64,000 bases of DNA from Odiellus spinosus (taxonomy: Eukaryota; Arthropoda; Arachnida; Opiliones; Phalangiidae). Below the pieces are notes generated by a model. The model searched no databases. It saw only the letters and a list, made by a program, of their open reading frames with translations, and had not been told where the DNA came from. Of the stretch, positions 1 to 13,152 are shown piece after piece. Location: NCBI GenBank assembly GCA_963920705.1, contig OY987238.1:989606-1053605 (forward strand), given 5' to 3'. The stretch's first letter is position 1, and each line of letters starts with the position of its first letter. The translations under genes were made by a program, and so were the position numbers.

Positions 1-690
1 GAATCTATATTTGGGAAATTTGGGAATCTATACTTGGAAAATTTGTGAATCTATACTTGGGAAATAGGTGGATCTATACTTGGGAAATTTGTGAATCTAT
101 ACTTGGGAAATTTGTGAATCTATACGTGGGAAATTTGTGAATCTCTACTTGGGAAATTTGTGAATCTATACTTGGAAAATTTGTGAATCTATGCTTGGGA
201 AATTTGTGAATCTATACTTGGAAAATTTGTGAATCTATACTTCGGAAATTTGTGAATCTATACTTGGGAAATTTGTGAATCTATACTTGGGAAATATGTG
301 AATCTATACTTGGGAAATTGGTGGATCTATACTTGAGAAATTGGTGGATCTATGCTTGGGAAATTTGTGAATCTATACTTGGGAAATTTGTGAATCTATA
401 CTTGGAAAATTTGTGAATCTATACTTGGAAAATTTGTGAATCTATACTTGGAAAATTTGTGAATCTATACTTGGGAAATTTGTGAATCTATACTTGGGAA
501 ATTTGTGAATCTATACTTGGGAAATTTGTGAATCTATACTTGGAAAATTTGTGAATCTATTCTTGGAAAATTTGTGAATCTATACTTGGAAAATTTGTGA
601 ATCTATACTTGGAAAATTTGTGAATCTATACTTGGAAAATTTTTGAATATATACTTGGAAAATTTGTGAATCTATACTTGGGAAATTGGT

Positions 691-711
691 GGATATACTT
701 GGGAAATTGGT
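691..711 (+). repeat. 21-bp monomer (GGATATAC form), first of 24
   Basis: CT is missing from GGATCTATAC. I count this form at 691, 3,495, 4,827, 7,102, 9,906, 11,238, 12,754, 15,328, 19,993, 26,661, 28,430, 29,900, 31,669, 33,139, 36,932, 38,701, 40,171, 48,629, 52,446, 55,182, 55,939, 60,145, 61,017, and as GGATAAAC at 63,820. Except for the five chimeric copies, the neighbouring monomers are the same, so all appear to descend from one 2-bp deletion. None occurs at 19,994-26,660 or 40,172-48,628. Confidence 0.9.
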
Positions 712-1731
712 GGATCTATACTTGGGAAATTTGTGAATCTATATTTGGAAAATTTGTGAATCTATACTTGAAAAATTTGTGAATCTATACTTGGAAAATT
801 TTTGAATCTATACTTGGAAAATTTGTGAATCTATACTTGGAAAATTTGTGAATCTATACTTGGGAAATTTGTGAATCTATACTTGGGAAATTTGTGAATC
901 TATACTTGGGAAATTTGTGAATCTATACTTGGAAAATTTGTGAATCTATACTTGGAAAATTTGTGAATCTATACTTGAAAAATTTGTGAATCTATACTTG
1001 GAAAATTTGTGAATCTATACTTGGGAAATTTGTGGATCTATACTTGGGAAATTTGTGAATCTATACTTCGGAAATCTGTGAATCTTTACTTGGGAAATTT
1101 GTGAATCTATACTTGGAAAATTTGTGAATCTATATTTGTGAAATTTGTGAATCTATACTTGGAAAATTTGTGAATCTATACTTGGGAAATTGGTGGATCT
1201 ATACTTGGAAAATTTCTGAATCTATACTTGGGAAATTGGTGGATCTATACTTGGGAAATTGGTGGATCTATACTTGGAAAATTTGTGAATCTATACTTGG
1301 GAAATTGGTGGATCTATACTTGGAAAATTTGTGAATCTATGCTTGGGAAATTTGTGAATCTATACTTGGGAAATTTGTGAATCTCTACTTGGGAAATTTG
1401 TGAATCTATACTTGGAAAATTTGTGAATCTATGCTTGGGAAATTTGTGAATCTATACTTGGAAAATTTGTGAATCTATACTTGGGAAATTTGTGAATCTA
1501 TACTTGGAACATTTGTGAATCTATACTTGGGAAATTTGTCAGTCTATACTTAGGAAATTTGTGGATCTATACTTGGGAAATTTGTGAATCTATACTTCGG
1601 AAATTTGTAAATCTATACTTGGAAAATTTGTGAATCTATTTTTGGGAAATTTGTGAATCTATACTTGGAAAATTTGTGAATCTATACTTGGGAAATTGGT
1701 GGATCTATACTTGGGAAATTTGTGAATCTAT

Positions 1732-2421
1732 ACGTGGGAAATTTATGAATCTCTACTTTTGAAATTTGTGAATCTATACTTGGAAAATTTGTGAATCTAT
1801 GCTTGGGAAATTTGTGAATCTATACTTGGAAAATTTGTGAATCTATACTTGGAAAATTTGTCAATCTATACTTCGGAAATTTGTGAATCTGTACTTGGGA
1901 AATTTGTGAATCTATACTTGGGAAATATGTGAATCTATACTTGGGAAATTGGTGGATCTATACTTGGGAAATTGGTGGATCTATACTTGGGAAATTTGTG
2001 AATCTATACTTGGGAAATTTGTGAATCTATACTTGGAAAATTTGTGAATCTATACTTGGAAAATTTGTGAATCTATACTTGAAAAATTTGTGAATCTATA
2101 CTTGGAAAATTTGTGAATCTATACTTGGGAAATTTGTGAATCTATACTTGGAACATTTGTGAATCTATACTTGGGAAATTTGTCAATCTATACTTGGGAA
2201 ATTTGTGGATCTATACTTGGGAAATTTGTGAATCTATACTTCGGAAATTTGTGAATCTATACTTGGGAAATTTGTGAATCTATACTTGGAAAATTTGTGA
2301 ATCTATATTTGGGAAATTTGTGAATCTATACTTGGAAAATTTGTGAATCTATACTTGGGAAATTGGTGGATCTATACTTGGGAAATTTGTGAATCTATAC
2401 TTGGGAAATTTGTGAATCTAT
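1732..2421 (+). repeat. Representative 690-bp (30-monomer) higher-order block
   Basis: The block runs from one TACGTGGG monomer to the next. Its order of marker monomers is: ACGTGGG, CTCTAC, CTATGC, TTCGG, GGAAATATG, two GGTGGATC monomers, TTGAAAAA, TTGGAACATTTG, GTCAATC, GTGGATC, TTCGG, CTATATTTGGG, GGTGGATC, then ACGTGGG again. The same spacing or its double recurs: 1,732 to 2,422 (690), 4,283 to about 5,663 (1,380), 21,862 to 22,552 (690). It is the most frequent higher-order unit I can see, although the window is a mosaic of several block lengths rather than a clean series. The ACGTGGG marker has two forms: followed by TTTGTGAATCTCTACTTGGG, or by TTTATG and CTCTACTTTTG. Confidence 0.8.
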
Positions 2422-2944
2422 ACGTGGGAAATTTGTGAATCTCTACTTGGGAAATTTGTGAATCTATACTTGGAAAATTTGTGAATCTATGCTTGGGAAA
2501 TTTGTGAATCTATACTTGGAAAATTTGTGAATCTATACTTGGAAAATTTGTGAATCTATACTTCGGAAATTTGTGAATCTATACTTGGGAAATTTGTGAA
2601 TCTATACTTGGGAAATATGTGAATCTATACTTGGGAAATTGGTGGATCTATACTTGAGAAATTGGTGGATCTATACTTGGGAAATTTGTGAATCTATACT
2701 TGGGAAATTTGTGAATCTATACTTGGAAAATTTGATAATCTATACTTGGAAAATTTGTGAATCTATACTTGGAAAATTTGTGAATCTATACTTGGGAAAT
2801 TTGTGAATCTATACTTGGGAAATTTATGAATCTATACTTGGAAAATTTGTGAATCTATACTTGGAAAATTTGTGAATCTATACTTGGAAAATTTGTGAAT
2901 CTATACTTGGAAAATTTTTGAATATATACTTGGAAAATTTGTGA

Positions 2945-3833
2945 ATCTATACGTGGGAAATTTGTGAATCTCTACTTGGGAAATTTGTGAATCTATACTT
3001 GGAAAATTTGTGAATCTATGCTTGGGAAATTTGTGAATCTATACTTGGAAAATTTGTGAATCTATACTTGGAAAATTTGTGAATCTATACTTCGGAAATT
3101 TGTGAATCTATACTTGGGAAATTTGTGAATCTATACTTGGGAAATATGTGAATCTATACTTGGGAAATTGGTGGATCTATACTTGAGAAATTGGTGGATC
3201 TATACTTGGGAAATTTGTGAATCTATACTTGGGAAATTTGTGAATCTATACTTGGAAAATTTGTGAATCTATACTTGGAAAATTTGTGAATCTATACTTG
3301 GAAAATTTGTGAATCTATACTTGGGAAATTTGTGAATCTATACTTGGGAAATTTGTGAATCTATACTTGGAAAATTTGTGAATCTATACTTGGAAAATTT
3401 GTGAATCTATACTTGGAAAATTTGTGAATCTATACTTGGAAAATTTTTGAATATATACTTGGAAAATTTGTGAATCTATACTTGGGAAATTGGTGGATAT
3501 ACTTGGGAAATTGGTGGATCTATACTTGGGAAATTTGTGAATCTATATTTGGAAAATTTGTGAATCTATACTTGAAAAATTTGTGAATCTATACTTGGAA
3601 AATTTGTGAATCTATACTTGGAAAATTTGTGAATCTATACTTGGAAAATTTGTGAATCTATACTTGGAAAATTTGTGAATCTATACTTGGGAAATTTGTG
3701 AATCTATACTTGGGAAATTTGTGAATCTATACTTGGAAAATTTGTGAATCTATACTTGGAAAATTTGTGAATCTATACTTGAAAAATTTGTGAATCTATA
3801 CTTGGAAAATTTGTGAATCTATACTTGGGAAAT
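2945..3833 (+). repeat. 1,332-bp-offset repeat, copy 1
   Basis: This matches 4,277-5,165 at an offset of 1,332 bp (58 monomers minus one 2-bp deletion). Matching markers are ACGTGGG (2,951/4,283), AATATATAC (3,450/4,782) and the 21-bp monomer (3,495/4,827). The match ends at 3,833/5,165, the same place where the 6,411-bp duplication ends, so 5,165 is a shared breakpoint. Confidence 0.8.
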
Positions 3834-4276
3834 TTGTGGATCTATACTTGGGAAATTTGTGAATCTATACTTGGGAAATTTGTGAATCTATACTTGGAAA
3901 ATTTGTGAATCTATACTTGGAAAATTTGTGAATCTATACTTGAAAAATTTGTGAATCTATACTTGGAAAATTTGTGAATCTATACTTGGGAAATTTGTGA
4001 ATCTATACTTGGAACATTTGTGAATCTATACTTGGGAAATTTGTCAATCTATACTTGGGAAATTTGTGGATCTATACTTGGGAAATTTGTGAATCTATAC
4101 TTCGGAAATTTGTGAATCTATACTTGGGAAATTTGTGAATCTATACTTGGAAAATTTGTGAATCTATATTTGGGAAATTTGTGAATCTATACTTGGAAAA
4201 TTTGTGAATCTATACTTGGGAAATTGGTGAATCTATACTAGGGAAATTTGTGAATCTATACTTGGGAAATTTGTGA

Positions 4277-5165
4277 ATCTATACGTGGGAAATTTGTGAA
4301 TCTCTACTTGGGAAATTTGTGAATCTATACTTGGAAAATTTGTGAATCTATGCTTGGGAAATTTGTGAATCTATACTTGGAAAATTTGTGAATCTATACT
4401 TGGAAAATTTGTGAATCTATACTTCGGAAATTTGTGAATCTATACTTGGGAAATTTGTGAATCTATACTTGGGAAATATGTGAATCTATACTTGGGAAAT
4501 TGGTGGATCTATACTTGAGAAATTGGTGGATCTATACTTGGGAAATTTGTGAATCTATACTTGGGAAATTTGTGAATCTATACTTGGAAAATTTGTGAAT
4601 CTATACTTGGAAAATTTGTGAATCTATACTTGGAAAATTTGTGAATCTATACTTGGGAAATTTGTGAATCTATACTTGGGAAATTTGTGAATCTATACTT
4701 GGAAAATTTGTGAATCTATACTTGGAAAATTTGTGAATCTATACTTGGAAAATTTGTGAATCTATACTTGGAAAATTTTTGAATATATACTTGGAAAATT
4801 TGTGAATCTATACTTGGGAAATTGGTGGATATACTTGGGAAATTGGTGGATCTATACTTGGGAAATTTGTGAATCTATATTTGGAAAATTTGTGAATCTA
4901 TACTTGAAAAATTTGTGAATCTATACTTGGAAAATTTGTGAATCTATACTTGGAAAATTTGTGAATCTATACTTGGAAAATTTGTGAATCCATACTTGGA
5001 AAATTTGTGAATCTATACTTGGGAAATTTGTGAATCTATACTTGGGAAATTTGTGAATCTATACTTGGAAAATTTGTGAATCTATACTTGGAAAATTTGT
5101 GAATCTATACTTGAAAAATTTGTGAATCTATACTTGGAAAATTTGTGAATCTATACTTGGGAAAT
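4277..5165 (+). repeat. 1,332-bp-offset repeat, copy 2
   Basis: This is the second copy of 2,945-3,833. It carries CTAGGG at 4,240 just upstream and a CCATAC substitution at 4,991 that copy 1 lacks. Both private marks reappear in the larger copies near 10.65/11.40 kb and 12.17/12.92 kb, so they act as tracers of later duplications. Confidence 0.78.
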
Positions 5166-8100
5166 ATGTGAATCTATACTTGGGAAATTGGTGGATCTAT
5201 ACTTGGGAAATTGGTGGATCTATACTTGGGAAATTTGTGAATCTATACTTGGGAAATTTGTGAATCTATACTTGGAAAATTTGTGAATCTATACTTGGAA
5301 AATTTGTGAATCTATACTTGAAAAATTTGTGAATCTATACTTGGAAAATTTGTGAATCTATACTTGGGAAATTTGTGAATCTATACTTGGAACATTTTTG
5401 AATCTATACTTGGGAAATTTGTCAATCTATACTTGGGAAATTTGTGGATCTATACTTGGGAAATTTGTGAATCTATACTTCGGAAATTTGTGAATCTATA
5501 CTTGGGAAATTTGTGAATCTATACTTGGAAAATTTGTGAATCTATATTTGGGAAATTTGTGAATCTATACTTGGAAAATTTGTGAATCTATACTTGGGAA
5601 ATTGGTGGATCTATACTTGGGAAATTTGTGAATCTATACTTGGGAAATTTGTGAATCTATACGTGGGAAATTTGTGAATCTCTACTTGGAAAATTTGTGA
5701 ATCTATGCTTGGGAAATTTGTGAATCTATACTTGGAAAATTTGTGAATCTATACTTGGAAAATTTGTGAATCTATACTTCGGAAATTTGTGAATCTATAC
5801 TTGGAAAATTTGTGAATCTATGCTTGGGAAATTTGTGAATCTATACTTGGAAAATTTGTGAATCTATACTTCGGAAATTTGTGAATCTATACTTGGGAAA
5901 TTTGTGAATCTATACTTGGGAAATATGTGAATCTATACTTGGGAAATTGGTGGATCTATACTTGGGAAATTGGTGGATCTATACTTGGGAAATTTGTGAA
6001 TCTATACTTGGGAAATTTGTGAATCTATACTTGGAAAATTTGTGAATCTATACTTGGAAAATTTGTGAATCTATACTTGAAAAATTTGTGAATCTATACT
6101 TGGGAAATTGGTGGATCTATACTTGGGAAATTTGTGAATCTCTACTTTTGAAATTTGTGAATCTATACTTGGAAAATTTGTGAATCTATACTTGAAAAAT
6201 TTGTGAATCTATACTTGGAAAATTTGTGAATCTATACTTGGGAAATTTGTGAATCTATACTTGGAACATTTGTGAATCTATACTTGGGAAATTTGTCAAT
6301 CTATACTTGGGAAATTTGTGGATCTATACTTGGGAAATTTGTGAATCTATACTTCGGAAATTTGTGAATCTATACTTGGGAAATTTGTGAATCTATACTT
6401 GGAAGATTTGTGAATCTATATTTGGGAAATTTGGGAATCTATACTTGGAAAATTTGTGAATCTATACTTGGGAAATAGGTGGATCTATACTTGGGAAATT
6501 TGTGAATCTATACTTGGGAAATTTGTGAATCTATACGTGGGAAATTTGTGAATCTCTACTTGGGAAATTTGTGAATCTATACTTGGAAAATTTGTGAATC
6601 TATGCTTGGGAAATTTGTGAATCTATACTTGGAAAATTTGTGAATCTATACTTCGGAAATTTGTGAATCTATACTTGGGAAATTTGTGAATCTATACTTG
6701 GGAAATATGTGAATCTATACTTGGGAAATTGGTGGATCTATACTTGAGAAATTGGTGGATCTATGCTTGGGAAATTTGTGAATCTATACTTGGGAAATTT
6801 GTGAATCTATACTTGGAAAATTTGTGAATCTATACTTGGAAAATTTGTGAATCTATACTTGGAAAATTTGTGAATCTATACTTGGGAAATTTATGAATCT
6901 ATACTTGGGAAATTTGTGAATCTATACTTGGGAAATTTGTGAATCTATACTTGGAAAATTTGTGAATCTATTCTTGGAAAATTTGTGAATCTATACTTGG
7001 AAAATTTGTGAATCTATACTTGGAAAATTTGTGAATCTATACTTGGAAAATTTTTGAATATATACTTGGAAAATTTGTGAATCTATACTTGGGAAATTGG
7101 TGGATATACTTGGGAAATTGGTGGATCTATACTTGGGAAATTTGTGAATCTATATTTGGAAAATTTGTGAATCTATACTTGAAAAATTTGTGAATCTATA
7201 CTTGGAAAATTTTTGAATCTATACTTGGAAAATTTGTGAATCTATACTTGGAAAATTTGTGAATCTATACTTGGGAAATTTGTGAATCTATACTTGGGAA
7301 ATTTGTGAATCTATACTTGGGAAATTTGTGAATCTATACTTGGAAAATTTGTGAATCTATACTTGGAAAATTTGTGAATCTATACTTGAAAAATTTGTGA
7401 ATCTATACTTGGAAAATTTGTGAATCTATACTTGGGAAATTTGTGGATCTATACTTGGGAAATTTGTGAATCTATACTTCGGAAATCTGTGAATCTTTAC
7501 TTGGGAAATTTGTGAATCTATACTTGGAAAATTTGTGAATCTATATTTGTGAAATTTGTGAATCTATACTTGGAAAATTTGTGAATCTATACTTGGGAAA
7601 TTGGTGGATCTATACTTGGAAAATTTCTGAATCTATACTTGGGAAATTGGTGGATCTATACTTGGGAAATTGGTGGATCTATACTTGGAAAATTTGTGAA
7701 TCTATACTTGGGAAATTGGTGGATCTATACTTGGAAAATTTGTGAATCTATGCTTGGGAAATTTGTGAATCTATACTTGGGAAATTTGTGAATCTCTACT
7801 TGGGAAATTTGTGAATCTATACTTGGAAAATTTGTGAATCTATGCTTGGGAAATTTGTGAATCTATACTTGGAAAATTTGTGAATCTATACTTGGGAAAT
7901 TTGTGAATCTATACTTGGAACATTTGTGAATCTATACTTGGGAAATTTGTCAGTCTATACTTAGGAAATTTGTGGATCTATACTTGGGAAATTTGTGAAT
8001 CTATACTTCGGAAATTTGTAAATCTATACTTGGAAAATTTGTGAATCTATTTTTGGGAAATTTGTGAATCTATACTTGGAAAATTTGTGAATCTATACTT

Positions 8101-11100
8101 GGGAAATTGGTGGATCTATACTTGGGAAATTTGTGAATCTATACGTGGGAAATTTATGAATCTCTACTTTTGAAATTTGTGAATCTATACTTGGAAAATT
8201 TGTGAATCTATGCTTGGGAAATTTGTGAATCTATACTTGGAAAATTTGTGAATCTATACTTGGAAAATTTGTCAATCTATACTTCGGAAATTTGTGAATC
8301 TGTACTTGGGAAATTTGTGAATCTATACTTGGGAAATATGTGAATCTATACTTGGGAAATTGGTGGATCTATACTTGGGAAATTGGTGGATCTATACTTG
8401 GGAAATTTGTGAATCTATACTTGGGAAATTTGTGAATCTATACTTGGAAAATTTGTGAATCTATACTTGGAAAATTTGTGAATCTATACTTGAAAAATTT
8501 GTGAATCTATACTTGGAAAATTTGTGAATCTATACTTGGGAAATTTGTGAATCTATACTTGGAACATTTGTGAATCTATACTTGGGAAATTTGTCAATCT
8601 ATACTTGGGAAATTTGTGGATCTATACTTGGGAAATTTGTGAATCTATACTTCGGAAATTTGTGAATCTATACTTGGGAAATTTGTGAATCTATACTTGG
8701 AAAATTTGTGAATCTATATTTGGGAAATTTGTGAATCTATACTTGGAAAATTTGTGAATCTATACTTGGGAAATTGGTGGATCTATACTTGGGAAATTTG
8801 TGAATCTATACTTGGGAAATTTGTGAATCTATACGTGGGAAATTTGTGAATCTCTACTTGGGAAATTTGTGAATCTATACTTGGAAAATTTGTGAATCTA
8901 TGCTTGGGAAATTTGTGAATCTATACTTGGAAAATTTGTGAATCTATACTTGGAAAATTTGTGAATCTATACTTCGGAAATTTGTGAATCTATACTTGGG
9001 AAATTTGTGAATCTATACTTGGGAAATATGTGAATCTATACTTGGGAAATTGGTGGATCTATACTTGAGAAATTGGTGGATCTATACTTGGGAAATTTGT
9101 GAATCTATACTTGGGAAATTTGTGAATCTATACTTGGAAAATTTGATAATCTATACTTGGAAAATTTGTGAATCTATACTTGGAAAATTTGTGAATCTAT
9201 ACTTGGGAAATTTGTGAATCTATACTTGGGAAGTTTATGAATCTATACTTGGAAAATTTGTGAATCTATACTTGGAAAATTTGTGAATCTATACTTGGAA
9301 AATTTGTGAATCTATACTTGGAAAATTTTTGAATATATACTTGGAAAATTTGTGAATCTATACGTGGGAAATTTGTGAATCTCTACTTGGGAAATTTGTG
9401 AATCTATACTTGGAAAATTTGTGAATCTATGCTTGGGAAATTTGTGAATCTATACTTGGAAAATTTGTGAATCTATACTTGGAAAATTTGTGAATCTATA
9501 CTTCGGAAATTTGTGAATCTATACTTGGGAAATTTGTGAATCTATACTTGGGAAATATGTGAATCTATACTTGGGAAATTGGTGGATCTATACTTGAGAA
9601 ATTGGTGGATCTATACTTGGGAAATTTGTGAATCTATACTTGGGAAATTTGTGAATCTATACTTGGAAAATTTGTGAATCTATACTTGGAAAATTTGTGA
9701 ATCTATACTTGGAAAATTTGTGAATCTATACTTGGGAAATTTGTGAATCTATACTTGGGAAATTTGTGAATCTATACTTGGAAAATTTGTGAATCTATAC
9801 TTGGAAAATTTGTGAATCTATACTTGGAAAATTTGTGAATCTATACTTGGAAAATTTTTGAATATATACTTGGAAAATTTGTGAATCTATACTTGGGAAA
9901 TTGGTGGATATACTTGGGAAATTGGTGGATCTATACTTGGGAAATTTGTGAATCTATATTTGGAAAATTTGTGAATCTATACTTGAAAAATTTGTGAATC
10001 TATACTTGGAAAATTTGTGAATCTATACTTGGAAAATTTGTGAATCTATACTTGGAAAATTTGTGAATCTATACTTGGAAAATTTGTGAATCTATACTTG
10101 GGAAATTTGTGAATCTATACTTGGGAAATTTGTGAATCTATACTTGGAAAATTTGTGAATCTATACTTGGAAAATTTGTGAATCTATACTTGAAAAATTT
10201 GTGAATCTATACTTGGAAAATTTGTGAATCTATACTTGGGAAATTTGTGGATCTATACTTGGGAAATTTGTGAATCTATACTTGGGAAATTTGTGAATCT
10301 ATACTTGGAAAATTTGTGAATCTATACTTGGAAAATTTGTGAATCTATACTTGAAAAATTTGTGAATCTATACTTGGAAAATTTGTGAATCTATACTTGG
10401 GAAATTTGTGAATCTATACTTGGAACATTTGTGAATCTATACTTGGGAAATTTGTCAATCTATACTTGGGAAATTTGTGGATCTATACTTGGGAAATTTG
10501 TGAATCTATACTTCGGAAATTTGTGAATCTATACTTGGGAAATTTGTGAATCTATACTTGGAAAATTTGTGAATCTATATTTGGGAAATTTGTGAATCTA
10601 TACTTGGAAAATTTGTGAATCTATACTTGGGAAATTGGTGAATCTATACTAGGGAAATTTGTGAATCTATACTTGGGAAATTTGTGAATCTATACGTGGG
10701 AAATTTGTGAATCTCTACTTGGGAAATTTGTGAATCTATACTTGGAAAATTTGTGAATCTATGCTTGGGAAATTTGTGAATCTATACTTGGAAAATTTGT
10801 GAATCTATACTTGGAAAATTTGTGAATCTATACTTCGGAAATTTGTGAATCTATACTTGGGAAATTTGTGAATCTATACTTGGGAAATATGTGAATCTAT
10901 ACTTGGGAAATTGGTGGATCTATACTTGAGAAATTGGTGGATCTATACTTGGGAAATTTGTGAATCTATACTTGGGAAATTTGTGAATCTATACTTGGAA
11001 AATTTGTGAATCTATACTTGGAAAATTTGTGAATCTATACTTGGAAAATTTGTGAATCTATACTTGGGAAATTTGTGAATCTATACTTGGGAAATTTGTG

Positions 11101-11576
11101 AATCTATACTTGGAAAATTTGTGAATCTATACTTGGAAAATTTGTGAATCTATACTTGGAAAATTTGTGAATCTATACTTGGAAAATTTTTGAATATATA
11201 CTTGGAAAATTTGTGAATCTATACTTGGGAAATTGGTGGATATACTTGGGAAATTGGTGGATCTATACTTGGGAAATTTGTGAATCTATATTTGGAAAAT
11301 TTGTGAATCTATACTTGAAAAATTTGTGAATCTATACTTGGAAAATTTGTGAATCTATACTTGGAAAATTTGTGAATCTATACTTGGAAAATTTGTGAAT
11401 CCATACTTGGAAAATTTGTGAATCTATACTTGGGAAATTTGTGAATCTATACTTGGGAAATTTGTGAATCTATACTTGGAAAATTTGTGAATCTATACTT
11501 GGAAAATTTGTGAATCTATACTTGAAAAATTTGTGAATCTATACTTGGAAAATTTGTGAATCTATACTTGGGAAAT
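5166..11576 (+). repeat. 6,411-bp duplication, copy 2 (279 monomers)
   Basis: Positions 6,412-11,576 match 1-5,165 with very few differences; I noticed G to A at about 6,893 and A to G at 9,233. The 6,411 bp equal 279 monomers of 23 bp minus 6, accounted for by three 21-bp monomers per copy (7,102, 9,906, 11,238). Under a tandem model, 5,166-6,411 is the left part of copy 2, whose counterpart lies outside the window; that part is inferred. Confidence 0.85.
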
Positions 11577-11636
11577 TTGTGGATCTATACTTGGGAAATT
11601 TGTGAATCTATACTTCGGAAATCTGTGAATATTTAC
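10120..11636 (+). repeat. 1,516-bp tandem duplication, copy 1 (66 monomers)
   Basis: This is directly followed by a second copy at 11,637-13,152. Marker pairs at exactly +1,516 are CTAGGG (10,651/12,167), ACGTGGG (10,694/12,210), the 21-bp monomer (11,238/12,754), CCATAC (11,402/12,918) and the AATATTTAC monomer (11,631/13,147). The length is 66 x 23 minus 2, explained by one 21-bp monomer. The equivalent place in the other 6,411-bp copy (about 3.7-5.2 kb) is single, so this event is probably later than or independent of the 6,411-bp duplication. Confidence 0.9.
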
Positions 11637-13152
11637 TTGGGAAATTTGTGAATCTATACTTGGAAAATTTGTGAATCTATACTTGGGAAATTTGTGAATC
11701 TATACTTGAAAAATTTGTGAATCTATACTTGGAAAATTTGTGAATCTATACTTGGGAAATTTGTGGATCTATACTTGGGAAATTTGTGAATCTATACTTG
11801 GGAAATTTGTGAATCTATACTTGGAAAATTTGTGAATCTATACTTGGAAAATTTGTGAATCTATACTTGAAAAATTTGTGAATCTATACTTGGAAAATTT
11901 GTGAATCTATACTTGGGAAATTTGTGAATCTATACTTGGAACATTTGTGAATCTATACTTGGGAAATTTGTCAATCTATACTTGGGAAATTTGTGGATCT
12001 ATACTTGGGAAATTTGTGAATCTATACTTCGGAAATTTGTGAATCTATACTTGGGAAATTTGTGAATCTATACTTGGAAAATTTGTGAATCTATATTTGG
12101 GAAATTTGTGAATCTATACTTGGAAAATTTGTGAATCTATACTTGGGAAATTGGTGAATCTATACTAGGGAAATTTGTGAATCTATACTTGGGAAATTTG
12201 TGAATCTATACGTGGGAAATTTGTGAATCTCTACTTGGGAAATTTGTGAATCTATACTTGGAAAATTTGTGAATCTATGCTTGGGAAATTTGTGAATCTA
12301 TACTTGGAAAATTTGTGAATCTATACTTGGAAAATTTGTGAATCTATACTTCGGAAATTTGTGAATCTATACTTGGGAAATTTGTGAATCTATACTTGGG
12401 AAATATGTGAATCTATACTTGGGAAATTGGTGGATCTATACTTGAGAAATTGGTGGATCTATACTTGGGAAATTTGTGAATCTATACTTGGGAAATTTGT
12501 GAATCTATACTTGGAAAATTTGTGAATCTATACTTGGAAAATTTGTGAATCTATACTTGGAAAATTTGTGAATCTATACTTGGGAAATTTGTGAATCTAT
12601 ACTTGGGAAATTTGTGAATCTATACTTGGAAAATTTGTGAATCTATACTTGGAAAATTTGTGAATCTATACTTGGAAAATTTGTGAATCTATACTTGGAA
12701 AATTTTTGAATATATACTTGGAAAATTTGTGAATCTATACTTGGGAAATTGGTGGATATACTTGGGAAATTGGTGGATCTATACTTGGGAAATTTGTGAA
12801 TCTATATTTGGAAAATTTGTGAATCTATACTTGAAAAATTTGTGAATCTATACTTGGAAAATTTGTGAATCTATACTTGGAAAATTTGTGAATCTATACT
12901 TGGAAAATTTGTGAATCCATACTTGGAAAATTTGTGAATCTATACTTGGGAAATTTGTGAATCTATACTTGGGAAATTTGTGAATCTATACTTGGAAAAT
13001 TTGTGAATCTATACTTGGAAAATTTGTGAATCTATACTTGAAAAATTTGTGAATCTATACTTGGAAAATTTGTGAATCTATACTTGGGAAATTTGTGGAT
13101 CTATACTTGGGAAATTTGTGAATCTATACTTCGGAAATCTGTGAATATTTAC
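11637..13152 (+). repeat. 1,516-bp tandem duplication, copy 2
   Basis: This is a head-to-tail copy of 10,120-11,636. One substitution seen is GGAAAATTTG in copy 1 against GGGAAATTTG in copy 2 at about 11,687. The sequence diverges after about 13,157, where copy 2 continues into a CTATATTTGGG monomer. Confidence 0.9.

Larger units (their letters stand above)
1..5165 (+). repeat. 6,411-bp duplication, copy 1 (left end outside the window)
   Basis: This stretch recurs at +6,411 bp as 6,412-11,576. Rare variants that match at exactly this offset include: TTTGGGAATC at the window start (6,412 onward), the TATTCTTGG monomer (561/6,972), the 21-bp monomer (691/7,102), GTCAGTC (1,540/7,951), TTTGATAATC (2,731/9,142), CTAGGG (4,240/10,651) and CCATAC (4,991/11,402). 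The match stops at 5,165/11,576, where copy 1 continues with GGAAATATGTG and copy 2 with GGAAATTTGTGG. If this is a simple tandem duplication, the unit would run from about 1.2 kb left of the window to 5,165. Confidence 0.92.

Noticed and set aside
2921-2931. TATA box (AATATATAC variant)
   Set aside because: It is a C to A substitution variant of the monomer after TTTTTG, repeated with its block, with no gene downstream.
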